From: Phycisphaeraceae bacterium
GTDB lineage: Bacteria; Planctomycetota; Phycisphaerae; Phycisphaerales; UBA1924
Direction of reading: 5' to 3'
Assembly: GCA_020639215.1 (NCBI GenBank)
Contig: JACKHA010000004.1
Location: 1 to 64,000 of the forward strand
DNA length: 64,000 nt
Part shown: positions 44,329 to 53,017 of the stretch, one piece after another
Position numbering within the stretch: position 1 is the first letter of the stretch
Layout: each line of letters opens with the position of its first letter
Made by a program: the position numbers and the translations under genes
The notes under the pieces: generated by a model
Database searches by the model: none
Told to the model about the DNA's origin: nothing
Seen by the model: only the letters and a program-made list of their open reading frames with translations

Positions 44329-45417
44329 ATGGGCACGCGGCATCTGCGCATCGGAGATCGGGCGATCGGCGACGGGCAGCGGGCCTACGTCATCGCCGAG
44401 ATCGGGGTGAACCACGACGGGTCGGGCGAGCGGGCGGTGGCGCTGACGCGGGCGGCGGCGGGGGCCGGGGCGGACGCGGTGAAGCTGCAGGTGTTCCGGG
44501 CGGACCTGCTGATGGGGCGGGCCGCGCGCCTGGCGGGGTACCAGGAGGACGCGGGCGAGACGGACCCGGTCTCGATGCTGCGGCGTCTGGAACTGGGCTG
44601 GGACGCGTGCGCACAGGTCGTTGAGGAAGCCCACGGGCTGGGGCTGCACGCGATCGCGACGGTGTTCTCCGTGGAGCTGGTGGAACGGGCGGCACGCCTG
44701 GGGTTCGACGCGTGGAAGACGGCGTCGCCTGATGTCGTGCATCGCCCGCTGCTGGAGGCGCTGGCAGGGACGGGGCGATCGCTAATCGTCTCGACCGGGG
44801 CCGCGACGATGGAGGAGGTGGGGCGCGCGGTCGGGTGGCTGGATGGGGTAAAGGAACGGCTCGCGCTGCTGCAATGCGTGAGCGCGTACCCGACGCCGAT
44901 CGGGCAGGCGGAACTTGCGGGGATCGCGGCGTTGCGGCGGGCGCACCCGGAGGTCGTCGTCGGGTACAGCGACCATACGCAAGGCGTGGAGACGGGCGCG
45001 CTCGCGGTGGCGCACGGGGCGGCGATCCTGGAGAAGCACTTCACGTACGACACGCGGGCGGCCGGGCCGGACCATGCGGCGTCGCTGGATGCGGACGGCC
45101 TGCGTCGGTATGTGGCGGCGGCGCGCGGGGCGCGTGTTGAGCTGCGGCTCGCGGATGATGCGGAAGCGGTGAAGCGGGTGCTGGAGATCGAGGCCGACGT
45201 GCGGGCGGTGTCGAGGCAGTCGATCGTGGCGGCGCGGGCGATGGACGCCGGACATGTGGTGCAGCGCGAGGACCTGGCGTTTCGTCGCCCGGGGGGCGGG
45301 ATGGAACCGTGGCGGATTGGGGAGGTTGTGGGGCGGGTGCTCGGGAGCGGATGCGAGGCAGGGGAGTTGTTGGATGCGCGGGTGTTGGTGGCGAACGTGG
45401 CGCGGGCGGAGGCTTGA
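44329..45417 (+). CDS. neuB: N-acetylneuraminate synthase family protein (nonulosonic acid synthase)
   Basis: 362 residues. Condenses phosphoenolpyruvate with a hexose (ManNAc or a bacillosamine derivative) to a nine-carbon acid: sialic, legionaminic or pseudaminic. NeuB features: AYVIAEIGVNHDGSGERAVALTRAAAGAGADAVKLQVF, KTASPDVVHRPLLEALAGTGRSLIVSTGAATMEEV, LLQCVSAYPTPIGQAEL, VGYSDHTQGVETGALAVAHGAAILEKHFTYD. The C-terminal SAF part is SIVAARAMDAGHVVQREDLAFRRPGGGMEP. The gene is divergent from flgI and alone, with no neuA/neuC homologue near; the likely use is flagellin or surface glycosylation. Confidence 0.9.
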   Translation: MGTRHLRIGDRAIGDGQRAYVIAEIGVNHDGSGERAVALTRAAAGAGADAVKLQVFRADLLMGRAARLAGYQEDAGETDPVSMLRRLELGWDACAQVVEEAHGLGLHAIATVFSVELVERAARLGFDAWKTASPDVVHRPLLEALAGTGRSLIVSTGAATMEEVGRAVGWLDGVKERLALLQCVSAYPTPIGQAELAGIAALRRAHPEVVVGYSDHTQGVETGALAVAHGAAILEKHFTYDTRAAGPDHAASLDADGLRRYVAAARGARVELRLADDAEAVKRVLEIEADVRAVSRQSIVAARAMDAGHVVQREDLAFRRPGGGMEPWRIGEVVGRVLGSGCEAGELLDARVLVANVARAEA

Positions 45418-45490
45418 TTGGTGAACGGTTCGTCGTCGCTTGCTTGCACCGACACGGCCGCTGATCCGTGGAGAGTTGCTCCCGATTCCG

Positions 45491-45510
45491 GTCGGGCTGG
45501 AAAGCCCGAC
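45491..45510 (+). repeat. GGAA-loop hairpin repeat, copy 5
   Basis: Stem GTCGGGCT/AGCCCGAC with loop GGAA, 75 bases past the neuB stop. Confidence 0.75.
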
Positions 45511-45643
45511 CCCCTGGACTCGACGCCTCGCAGCCGAGTCGGTCGGACGCTGGACGGCTTGCGGGACATTGGATCCAAGGGTTGCGGCGTGCGGCGGCAA
45601 TCGGGTACCTTCGGCTGCGTGCTCCCTGTGGAAGGAGGCGGTT

Positions 45644-46015
45644 GTGGAAGAGACGGACCTGTTGTTCGTGGCGGCCGGTCGGAAGGTGCAGGCCCTGGAC
45701 CGGTACTCGGGGCGTCCGGTGTGGCAGATGCGGTTGCCGCGGATGCTGGGGGGCGGTGTGTCGATGCTGGTGCCGTCGGGGCGTGAGGTGTTCGTGGGGC
45801 GTGGCGGCTACGTGTACTGCGTGGACGCGCAGACGGGGCAGGTGCTGTGGGAGCGGGGTGTCGAGTCGGGCGGGCTGATCCTGATGGCCACCGGCGAGAC
45901 GGCGAGCGGGCGGATGCAGCAGGCGTCGGCGGCGATGCAGCAGATGCAGCAGCAGCAGGCCGCGGCTGGCGCGGCCGCCGCCGTTGCGGCCGGCGCGGCG
46001 GCGGCGAGTGGGTGA
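45644..46015 (+). CDS. Small PQQ-type beta-propeller repeat protein
   Basis: 123 residues from a GTG with AAGGAGG 5 bases upstream, an almost ideal ribosome site. Two PQQ/BamB-like blades are visible: DLLFVAAGRKVQALDRYSGRPVWQMRLP and EVFVGRGGYVYCVDAQTGQVLWERG. A full propeller needs seven or eight, so this could be a truncated protein or one that oligomerises. No signal peptide is seen. The tail is a Met/Gln/Ala-rich stretch (MQQMQQQQAAAGAAAAVAAG) of no known role. It is followed after 63 bases by an unrelated small gene. Confidence 0.7.
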   Translation: MEETDLLFVAAGRKVQALDRYSGRPVWQMRLPRMLGGGVSMLVPSGREVFVGRGGYVYCVDAQTGQVLWERGVESGGLILMATGETASGRMQQASAAMQQMQQQQAAAGAAAAVAAGAAAASG

Positions 46016-46078
46016 GTGCCCCGCGAGTTGCGTGACGCGTCCGTGCGTCGGCTCGGGCATGACAGCCAGGAGCGTGCG

Positions 46079-46393
46079 ATGGGCCTGATCAGTGTGGCCG
46101 CGTTCCGTCCGCGTGCGGGGCAGGAGGCGGCGCTGCTGGGCGTGCTGGACGACCGCCTGCCGCTGCTGCGACGCCTGGGGTTGGCGACGGAGCGGGCGGA
46201 GGTGCGGATGCGATCGGCGGACGGCGTGGTCGTGTCGGTCAGCGAGTGGGCGTCGCAGGAGGCGATCGACAGGGCGCACCAGTCGCCGGAGGTGCACGAG
46301 CTGTGGGCCCGGTTCGACGCGTGCTCGACGTTCGTGCGTCTGCGGGAACTGGGCGAGGCGGGGGAGATGTTCGCGACGTTCGAGGCGGTGTGA
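46079..46393 (+). CDS. Antibiotic biosynthesis monooxygenase-like (ABM-fold) protein
   Basis: 104 residues from the ATG at 46079, which has AGGAG 6 bases upstream. ABM ferredoxin-like fold of the dimeric alpha+beta barrel kind: LISVAAFRPRAGQEAALLGVLDDRLPLLRRLGLATERAEVRMRS, VVVSVSEWASQEAIDRAHQSPEVHELWARFDACSTF. Such proteins are usually quinol or aldehyde monooxygenases or stress proteins; no active site is evident. It ends three bases before a converging small gene. Confidence 0.72.
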   Translation: MGLISVAAFRPRAGQEAALLGVLDDRLPLLRRLGLATERAEVRMRSADGVVVSVSEWASQEAIDRAHQSPEVHELWARFDACSTFVRLRELGEAGEMFATFEAV

Positions 46394-46396
46394 TGC

Positions 46397-46645
46397 TCAG
46401 GCGGCGAGCGTCGGGCTGGCGATGTGCGACATCCACTCGATGGTGTCGGCGGGCTGGATGCGCTTGACCAGGAACTCTCGCCCGCGGGTCTCGCGGATGC
46501 CCAGGCGGATGGCCTCGTCGAATGAGGGCGGGGTGCCCAGCACGCGTTCGCCCTTGATGACGGCGAAGGAGCCCTCGAGACGGGCGCGGAGCCACTCGGC
46601 CAGGCGCAGGGTGTAGATGGCTTGCTCGGTCTGGTACCGTCCCAT
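46397..46645 (-). CDS. Small conserved-type hypothetical protein (DUF5678-like)
   Basis: 82 residues from the ATG at 46645 (GGAAG upstream). The text ARLEGSFAVIKGERVLGTPPSFDEAIRLGIRETRGREFLVKRIQPADTIEWM resembles short DUF5678-like proteins that share a G-x-F/Y-A-V-I and a fold with a final LVKxI strand. I cannot give a function. It converges with the ABM-like gene. The longer open frame on this strand reaching past 48600 is antisense to metG and not coding. Confidence 0.6.
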   Translation of the reverse strand: MGRYQTEQAIYTLRLAEWLRARLEGSFAVIKGERVLGTPPSFDEAIRLGIRETRGREFLVKRIQPADTIEWMSHIASPTLAA

Positions 46646-46834
46646 GGTGGCTTCCGGGGGCCGTGTCCTGGGTCTGGGGGCGTACCGGGCGTCCCCTACC
46701 ATCGTCGGAAACTGTAATCGACAGGCTTGAGCCGGGCAAGGGTTTGTCGGGCGGCGGGCCTCCGGGCATCCGATCCGCGTGGCCCGGGCCCGGGGTTCCG
46801 AACCCGCCCGGGCGGTCGACCCGATAATCCACCC

Positions 46835-48568
46835 ATGCACCCCCAGCCGTACTACATCACGACGCCGATCTACTACGTCAACGACCGCCCCCACATCGGG
46901 CATTGCTACACCACGACCGTCGCGGACGTGGCGGCCCGGATGCACCGCCTGCTCGGACGGGACGTGTACTTCCTGACCGGGACCGACGAGCACGCGGACA
47001 AGGTGGTGGCGGCGGCCCACGAGCACGGCATGACGCCGCAGCAGTGGGCCGACCGGTGCTCGGGCGAGTTCCGCAGAGCGTTCGAGCGGCTCGAGCTGTC
47101 GCCGGACGTGTTCTATCGCACGAGCGACCCGCACCACAAGCGGCTGGCCGGTGAGTACATCGGGGCGCTCAAGGAGCGTGGGGACATCTACCTGGGCGAC
47201 TACGTCGGGTGGTACGACGTGTCGCAGGACGAGTACCTGACCGAGACGGTGGCGAAGGCGGCCGAGTACAAGAGCCCGGTGACGGGCAAGGCGCTCGAGA
47301 AGCGGACGGAGAAGAACTACTTCTTCCGCCTGAGCACGTACGCCGAGGTGCTGCAGAAGCACATCGAGGCGAATCCTGGGTTCATCCTGCCCGAGGCGCG
47401 CCGGAACGAGGTGTTGGGGCGCCTGCGTGGCGGGCTGCAGGACGTGCCGGTGAGCCGCGCGATCCGGGCGGGGGACGCGGACTGGGGCGAGTGGGGCGTG
47501 CGGATGCCGGGCGACCCGGAGCACCGGGTGTACGTGTGGATCGAGGCGCTGTGCAACTACCTGTCGGCGGTGGACCGGAAGGACCCGGGGGCCGGGGCGG
47601 GGCTGCGGGGCGACGCGGCGGGGCACACCGATCGCGGCGACCTGCGCCGGTACTGGCCGGCGAGCGTGCACGTGATGGCCAAGGACATCCTGTGGTTCCA
47701 CGCGGTGGTGTGGCCGGCGATGCTGATGGCGCTGGGGCGTGGGCTGCCCGGGACGGTGTACGCGCACGCGTACTACGTCCGCGATGGGCGGAAGATGAGC
47801 AAGAGCCTGGGGAACTTCATCGAGATCGACCTTCTCGAGAAGTACTGCGAGCGATACTCGCCGGACGCGGTGCGGTGGTACCTGGCGACGCAGGGGCCGC
47901 TGGGGGCCACGGACGCGGACTTCTCGCACGCGCACTTTGTGGAGACGTTCAACGCGGACCTTGCCAACGGGATCGGGAACTGCGCAAGCCGCGTGGGGAA
48001 CATGGTGGCGAAGTACTTTGAGGGGAGGGTGCCGGAGGCGAGTGGGCGGTTCGGCTTCGACTTGGCGGCGGAGGGACAGGCGGGCGCGCGGTTCGACTGG
48101 CCCGCGCTGAGCGCGGCGGCGGTTGGGGCCTACGAGAAGCACATGCACGCCTTCGCGCTGGGCGAAGCGCTGCGGGCGGCGATGGGCCTGGCGGGCGATG
48201 TTGATCAGTTCATCAACGCGACGCGCCCGTTCGGGCTGGCCAAGGGAATCGAGAAGGGCACGTCCGCGGACCCGGAGGGCGACCGGGCGACGCTGGCGGC
48301 GGTGCTGTACTGCTGCGCCGAGGCCGTCCGGATCGCGTCGCTGATGCTGTTCCCGGCGTGCCCGTCGAAGATGGCGGCGCTGTGGCGGACGTGGGGGTGC
48401 TCGGTCTTGAAGGACCCGCACGACATCGACTCGGGGTTCGTCGCGCCGCTGGCGGAACTCGCGCAGTGGGCGGGGGCGCACGGCCTGAAGGCCGGGCAGG
48501 CGGTGAGCAAGGGCGAGATCCTGTTCATGCGGGCGGATCCGGCGGAGGAGGCGCCGTCTCTCGTGTGA
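46835..48568 (+). CDS. metG: Methionyl-tRNA synthetase
   Basis: 577 residues. Charges tRNA-Met. The HIGH motif is P19-H-I-G-H23 in NDRPHIGHCYTTT and KMSKS is at 320-324 in GRKMSKSLGN. The zinc-knuckle Cys residues of the E. coli type are absent (SQDEYLTETVAKAAEY in their place), so it belongs to the zinc-less group of the kind found in Bacillus. The chain stops after the anticodon-binding helices, without the C-terminal tRNA-binding (Trbp111) domain. A Lys/Gly/Asp linker (DPGAGAGLRGDAAGHTDRGD) at about 250-270 is unusual. No ribosome site precedes the ATG, so the transcript may be leaderless or its start may differ. Confidence 0.95.
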   Translation: MHPQPYYITTPIYYVNDRPHIGHCYTTTVADVAARMHRLLGRDVYFLTGTDEHADKVVAAAHEHGMTPQQWADRCSGEFRRAFERLELSPDVFYRTSDPHHKRLAGEYIGALKERGDIYLGDYVGWYDVSQDEYLTETVAKAAEYKSPVTGKALEKRTEKNYFFRLSTYAEVLQKHIEANPGFILPEARRNEVLGRLRGGLQDVPVSRAIRAGDADWGEWGVRMPGDPEHRVYVWIEALCNYLSAVDRKDPGAGAGLRGDAAGHTDRGDLRRYWPASVHVMAKDILWFHAVVWPAMLMALGRGLPGTVYAHAYYVRDGRKMSKSLGNFIEIDLLEKYCERYSPDAVRWYLATQGPLGATDADFSHAHFVETFNADLANGIGNCASRVGNMVAKYFEGRVPEASGRFGFDLAAEGQAGARFDWPALSAAAVGAYEKHMHAFALGEALRAAMGLAGDVDQFINATRPFGLAKGIEKGTSADPEGDRATLAAVLYCCAEAVRIASLMLFPACPSKMAALWRTWGCSVLKDPHDIDSGFVAPLAELAQWAGAHGLKAGQAVSKGEILFMRADPAEEAPSLV

Positions 48569-48610
48569 TGAGGTTTGGAGTGTTCGACACGTGAGATCTG
48601 GGCGCGGCAC

Positions 48611-48671
48611 GCCCCCTCCGTCATGCTCACAGAGCCTCGCATGACACCTCCCCCGCGGCGCGGGGGAGGGG
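48611..48671 (+). repeat. CCTCCCCCGC hairpin element, intergenic copy
   Basis: Roughly nine in ten bases match the copy within the glycosyltransferase gene (18601-18660), including TCCGTC...TGCTC, AGAGCCTCGC and the closing CTCCCCCGC/GCGGGGGAG stem. It lies between the converging metG and symporter genes, where it may also act as a terminator. Confidence 0.8.
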
Positions 48672-48700
48672 CGCGCGTTCTGCTCGGGCGAGCGGGCCCG

Positions 48701-50239
48701 CTACACGCCCGCCTCGGCCGCGGCTTCCTCCTCGCGTCGGTGCTTGAGCTCGTCCTCGGTCAGCAGGGCCTTCTCCTGGCTGGCGATGACCGCGGTGACC
48801 ATGGCGTCGCCGGTGACGTTGACGACCGTGCGGCACATGTCGAGGATGCGGTCGATGGTCAGGATGATGGCGATGCCGCGGGTCGGGATGTTCACGCTCT
48901 GCAGGACGATGGTGAGCATGATGATGCCGGCGCCCGGGACGCCGGCGGTGCCGATCGACGCGAGCAGGGCGGTGAAGACGATGGTGACCTGCTGCATGAG
49001 CGTCAGGTCGAGCCCGAAGAGCTGCGCGATGAACACGGTGGCGACGCCCTGGTAGAGGGCGGTGCCGTCCATGTTGATGGTGGCGCCGATGGGAAGCACG
49101 AACGACGAGACCTGCTTTGAGGCGCCCAGACGCTTGGTGAGGCAGTCGATGGTGACCGGGAGCGTGGCGTTGGAAGACGATGAGGAGAACGCCAGCAGTT
49201 GGGCCGGGGCGATGGCCTTGAAGAAGCGGACGGGGTTGACGCGCCCGAGCAGCATCAGGATGGCGGGGTAGACGCCGAAGGCCATGAGCATGAGGCCGAA
49301 GACCACGCACACGGAATACACGGCCAGCGAACGCAGGATGCCGAAGCCCAGGTCGGCGATGATCGGGGCCACGAGGCAGAAGACGGCAACTGGGGCGGTC
49401 CTCATCAGGAACTCGACGATCTTGATGATGACCTCGCTCATGCCGGAGAAGAACGAGGCGACGGGACGCGCGGTGCTCTCCGGCAGCGTGGCCAGGGCCA
49501 GGCCGATGGCCAGCGAGAAGAACACGACCTGGAGCATCGAGGCCTCGGCCAAGGCCTGGAACGGGTTCTTCGGGATGATGTTGAGCACGAACTGCCAAAG
49601 CGAGGGCGGGGCGACGGCGGCCTCGTCGGCCCCGGAGGCCGCGGCCATCGCGCGCAGGCGCTCGGCCTGCACGTCGGGGATCCACTCGCCCGGGCGGATG
49701 ATGCCCGCCAGCAGCAGGCCGATGGTGATGGCAAAGACGGTGGTGGTGATGTAGATGCCGAGCATCTTGCCGCCGACGCGCCCGAGCTTTGCCAGGTCCT
49801 TGAGGGTGCTGGTGCCGGCGACGAGGCTGAACAGGACGATGGGGACGGTGATGAACTGCAGGCCGCGGAGGAAGAGCTCGCCGACGAGCACAATGGCGCG
49901 CCGGACGTACCAGGCGATGCCCGCGATGGCCGAGGGGTTCTGGTTGGCGTCGATGGTCTCGAGCTCGTAGGCGGCGATCTGGGCCGCGGTCATCTGGAAC
50001 GGGGCGCGATCCTCGAGCAGCGGGTCGTCGTCGCGCCCGGCGAAGGTGTCGAGGTCCTCGACCGCCTCGACGCCGTCGGGCAGGATGGGCACGACGCCGG
50101 GCTGGGACTTGATGAACGCGGTCGGATGGTCCACGCCGAGCGCGGCCCACGTCGAAGGTCCCCATGCGGCGTTGAACACGATGCCCAGGGCCAGGCCGAT
50201 CATGATCTTCCAGTGCAGGGCCATCTTGGTGCGGGCCAT
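48701..50239 (-). CDS. Dicarboxylate/amino acid:cation symporter (DAACS family)
   Basis: 512 residues from the ATG at 50239 (GGGAGGCACC upstream). Imports C4-dicarboxylates or glutamate/aspartate with sodium or protons. The family's signature parts are present: FSSSSSNATLPVTIDCLTKRLG (serine-rich re-entrant loop), INMDGTALYQGVATVFIAQLFG (the NMDGT motif), and VPGAGIIMLTIVLQSVNIPTRGIAIILTIDRILDMCRTVVNVTGDAM (metal/substrate-binding). An extra loop of about 60 residues follows the first transmembrane helix (ILPDGVEAVEDLDTFAGRDDD), which is longer than in GltP/DctA. The C terminus is charged (KHRREEEAAAE). Confidence 0.93.
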   Translation of the reverse strand: MARTKMALHWKIMIGLALGIVFNAAWGPSTWAALGVDHPTAFIKSQPGVVPILPDGVEAVEDLDTFAGRDDDPLLEDRAPFQMTAAQIAAYELETIDANQNPSAIAGIAWYVRRAIVLVGELFLRGLQFITVPIVLFSLVAGTSTLKDLAKLGRVGGKMLGIYITTTVFAITIGLLLAGIIRPGEWIPDVQAERLRAMAAASGADEAAVAPPSLWQFVLNIIPKNPFQALAEASMLQVVFFSLAIGLALATLPESTARPVASFFSGMSEVIIKIVEFLMRTAPVAVFCLVAPIIADLGFGILRSLAVYSVCVVFGLMLMAFGVYPAILMLLGRVNPVRFFKAIAPAQLLAFSSSSSNATLPVTIDCLTKRLGASKQVSSFVLPIGATINMDGTALYQGVATVFIAQLFGLDLTLMQQVTIVFTALLASIGTAGVPGAGIIMLTIVLQSVNIPTRGIAIILTIDRILDMCRTVVNVTGDAMVTAVIASQEKALLTEDELKHRREEEAAAEAGV

Positions 50240-50396
50240 GGTGCCTCCCGTGGCGTGGCAATGTAGCAGAAACCGGCTTGGCGCCGGGCGCGGAAGAGCG
50301 GGCCGCAACTCGGGCCGCGGGAGAGTTCCACCATGTGTTGGCCGCGCGGCTCAGCGCGCTCGCGCAGGAACCTCGCGCCGGTAGCCAGGGGCGCGA

Positions 50397-51041
50397 TCAG
50401 TCCTCCGCGGTGTCCTCGTACCACACGCCCAGCGTGGCCCGACCCTTGGGCAGGTCGATCTCCTCGACGCGCACGCGGGCGATGGGCAGGTGCGTGCGGG
50501 CCCGCAAGTCGGCGAGCAGGTCGGCCCGGCGCGCGGGGGCGAGCAGGTCGATCTTGTCGTAGGCGACGGTCTGCTTGCGCATCCGCGGGCGGCGGGCGGC
50601 GCCGGGCGAGCGACGCCGGACGCGTCCGAACAGACGCTCGCCCACGATCGCGGAGACCAGCAGGGCCGCGTTCACCGCGAGCAGCTCGACGTAGCTCGTT
50701 TTGTCGTTCGACAGCGAGTTGACCACGGCGATGCCGATGACGACGAACAGGTAGGTCAGGTCCTTGGTGCTGATCGAGGCCGTGCGATAGCGCAGCACCC
50801 CGAAGATCGCGAACAGGCCCAGGGCCATGCCCAGGCTCAGTTCGAGCTTCTTCATCGCGAAGCAGATGAAGAAGACGGTGATGTTGAGCATGACGGCGGC
50901 GAACGCGAACTCGCGGTCCCGTGAGTGCGGGTGCCACGCGAGACGCACGACCAGCGCCAGGAACACCAGGTCGTGCAGGAACCGGAACCCCAGCCTGATG
51001 AGGTCGTCGTTGTAGAGCGGCATGGCCAGCGCGTCGGGCAT
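50397..51041 (-). CDS. DUF4956-family membrane protein
   Basis: 214 residues from the ATG at 51041. Four hydrophobic helices (FLALVVRLAWH, VMLNITVFFICFAM, LGMALGLFAIFGVLRYRT, YLFVVIGIAVVNSL) precede a cytoplasmic domain of about 90 residues. The pattern GLFAIFGVLRYRTxxISTKDLTYLF is typical of DUF4956. Members are often encoded with VTC polyphosphate-polymerase-like and CotH genes. Here CotH is 37 bases upstream, but no VTC-like gene is seen. Function is inferred from this association only: a cell-surface or spore-coat-like phosphorylation complex. Confidence 0.8.
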   Translation of the reverse strand: MPDALAMPLYNDDLIRLGFRFLHDLVFLALVVRLAWHPHSRDREFAFAAVMLNITVFFICFAMKKLELSLGMALGLFAIFGVLRYRTASISTKDLTYLFVVIGIAVVNSLSNDKTSYVELLAVNAALLVSAIVGERLFGRVRRRSPGAARRPRMRKQTVAYDKIDLLAPARRADLLADLRARTHLPIARVRVEEIDLPKGRATLGVWYEDTAED

Positions 51042-51078
51042 GAGAGGTTCCGGAGGGCGGGCGGTTGATCCGTCGGGG

Positions 51079-52782
51079 TCAGCGGTTCGGGGCGATGCCG
51101 CCGGTGCGGGCGTTGCTCGCCGGCTCTTCGCCGAGCAGGAACGCGCGTCGGCGCAGGGCGAACTCGCGCAGCGAGCCGGCGTCGGCGTCCGTGGCGTCGG
51201 GGCCCGTGACCCGCATGAACGCGTCGTGCGACGAGAGGCCGCGGGTCTGTTCGGCGACGCTGGACTCAAGGAGGTTTCGGTACCGCTCGATCCGCGGCCC
51301 GAGGCGGTCCCAGTCGAGGTCCACCTCGGCGATCTCGCGGACGTGCGCGAGGTATCGCTCGCGCAGTTCAGGCACCGCCAGCAGGCGGCTGCGCAACGCC
51401 ATGCGATCGTCGTCCAGTCCGACGAGCGGGTCGAGCGTCACGCCCCCGCCGCCGGGGCCGGCGCGCGGCCCGCGGTTGCGCCCGCCCCCGGGCCCGCCCG
51501 CGGGCCCGCCGGGGGGTGGCGCGGCCCCATCCGGCGGAGGGGCAAACCCGTCCGGGCCGCCGAAGCCCGGGCCATGGGCGCGGACCTGGAACGCCTCGTT
51601 CATGTCGTGCGGGATCAGGTGGAAGCGTCCGTCGGTGTCGCAGAACATGCTGTAGTCGCTGGCCCGGGTCCAGTACCCGTCGCTATTGGCAAACACCACG
51701 TCATAGGCGAGGAACCACAATGCCCCGTCGATGTCGAGCACCGGTTCGAGTTCCTCGACCAGACGCTCGGGCGGCGTCTGGTTCAGGACGCGGCACAGGT
51801 TGATCAGGGCGAGCCAGGCGGCGCGCCCGTCGCTGGACTTCATGTCATAGCGGGACTCGTAGGGCTCGAGGTCCTCGCCCAGGTACCCCAGCCCGCCGTC
51901 GCCGCCGGGGCTGCCGGGCACCTTCCAGCGTGTGCCCCGAGACGATCCGAAGTGCTGCTCGGTGAAGACCCGGTCGAACTGCTGGACGCTGGCGTACACG
52001 CCCCAGTACTCGCCGTTGATGACGACGCGGACGAAGTTCGCCCGCGGCACGGCGAGGTGCTGGCTCGCGAGCGCGGAGTAGAGCACCGCGCTCATCATCG
52101 AGGCGTCGCCGTTGCAGTTGAGCAGGTTGAGGGTCCTGTAGCCGTCGAGGCGCCGGTCGTCGTCCGCCATGTCGAGCGAGACGTTGAGGGAGCGCTTGTA
52201 TCCGGGCGGAATCATGAAATAGGAGGACGCGCCGCGGAACCCGACGCCGACATTGGGGTAGGACACGCCGTCGACGATCATGGTGGCGGGGACCTCGACG
52301 TCGGTGCCGTAGAAGTCCTGGAGCTCGGCCTCCCAGTCGTCGCTCTCGAAGTTCAGGAAGATGGTGCGGAGCACGGAATCGTCGTAGAGCGGCGTGTCGG
52401 GATGGATCGCCACGTCACGCGGATCGACGCGCGGGCCGGGGGAGGCGGGCTCGCGGTCCTGTCCGCGGGGTCCGAATCGCTGCCCGCCTCCGGGCCCGCG
52501 GCGCCCCGGCCCGGAGGTGCCCTGCTCGGCGCGGCGCTGGGCCAAGTCGGCCCTGGCGGCCTGGCGCTCGTCGGCGTTGAGCCAGCCGTCGCCGTTCCGG
52601 TCGTGCGTGTCGAGGAGCTGGATGTCCTCGCGCCGCATGGGGCCGAAGCCGCCGGGGCCGACGCGGGCAGTTGACTCGCGGCGCGGCGGCTGGGCGTCCG
52701 GGCTTTGGGCGTGGACGCCGGGGGTGGCCAAGAAAGCCGCGAGCAGCATGGCGGCAAGGACGGTGTGCGATGTGTGTTTCAT
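51079..52782 (-). CDS. CotH-family secreted kinase-like protein with EF-hand
   Basis: 567 residues. Atypical protein kinase-like protein. The signal peptide ends PGVHA. Residues 60-71 form an EF-hand calcium loop (DRNGDGWLNADE). The CotH part starts near 125 (TIFLNFESDDWEAELQDFYG) and includes VGVGFRGASSYF, YKRSLNVSLD, LNLLNCNGDASMMSAVL, YASVQQFDRVF, and the DYSMFCDTDGRFHLIPHDMNEAF stretch with metal-binding Asp residues. The Gly/Pro-rich segment around 365-405 is a flexible linker. It precedes DUF4956 by 37 bases in one operon. No spore genes are near, so a surface-protein substrate is more likely than a spore-coat one. Confidence 0.88.
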   Translation of the reverse strand: MKHTSHTVLAAMLLAAFLATPGVHAQSPDAQPPRRESTARVGPGGFGPMRREDIQLLDTHDRNGDGWLNADERQAARADLAQRRAEQGTSGPGRRGPGGGQRFGPRGQDREPASPGPRVDPRDVAIHPDTPLYDDSVLRTIFLNFESDDWEAELQDFYGTDVEVPATMIVDGVSYPNVGVGFRGASSYFMIPPGYKRSLNVSLDMADDDRRLDGYRTLNLLNCNGDASMMSAVLYSALASQHLAVPRANFVRVVINGEYWGVYASVQQFDRVFTEQHFGSSRGTRWKVPGSPGGDGGLGYLGEDLEPYESRYDMKSSDGRAAWLALINLCRVLNQTPPERLVEELEPVLDIDGALWFLAYDVVFANSDGYWTRASDYSMFCDTDGRFHLIPHDMNEAFQVRAHGPGFGGPDGFAPPPDGAAPPPGGPAGGPGGGRNRGPRAGPGGGGVTLDPLVGLDDDRMALRSRLLAVPELRERYLAHVREIAEVDLDWDRLGPRIERYRNLLESSVAEQTRGLSSHDAFMRVTGPDATDADAGSLREFALRRRAFLLGEEPASNARTGGIAPNR

Positions 52783-53017
52783 GGGGAACCGATCGGCGAG
52801 CGCGGATGGACCGGAACAAGAGTACCCGCCGGGGATTGGCGGGCCCGATGGGCCGCGTTGGGGCCGAACGGGCGTGCGAACGCCGGATTGCGTCCCAGAT
52901 CATGGCGTCGCGGCGGCGACCCTTCTGGCGCGGTTCCTGAAGCACGGAGCTCGCAAGGCGATTCGACGCGCGATGGCAACACGACGAGAGTCGGATCGAC
53001 GCTCTCAGGACCGGATG

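Noticed and set aside
44151..44351. The upstream extension of FlgI and of NeuB into each other's region
   Set aside because: Both open frames run on without stops, but ribosome sites and family N termini place the starts at 44150 and 44329.
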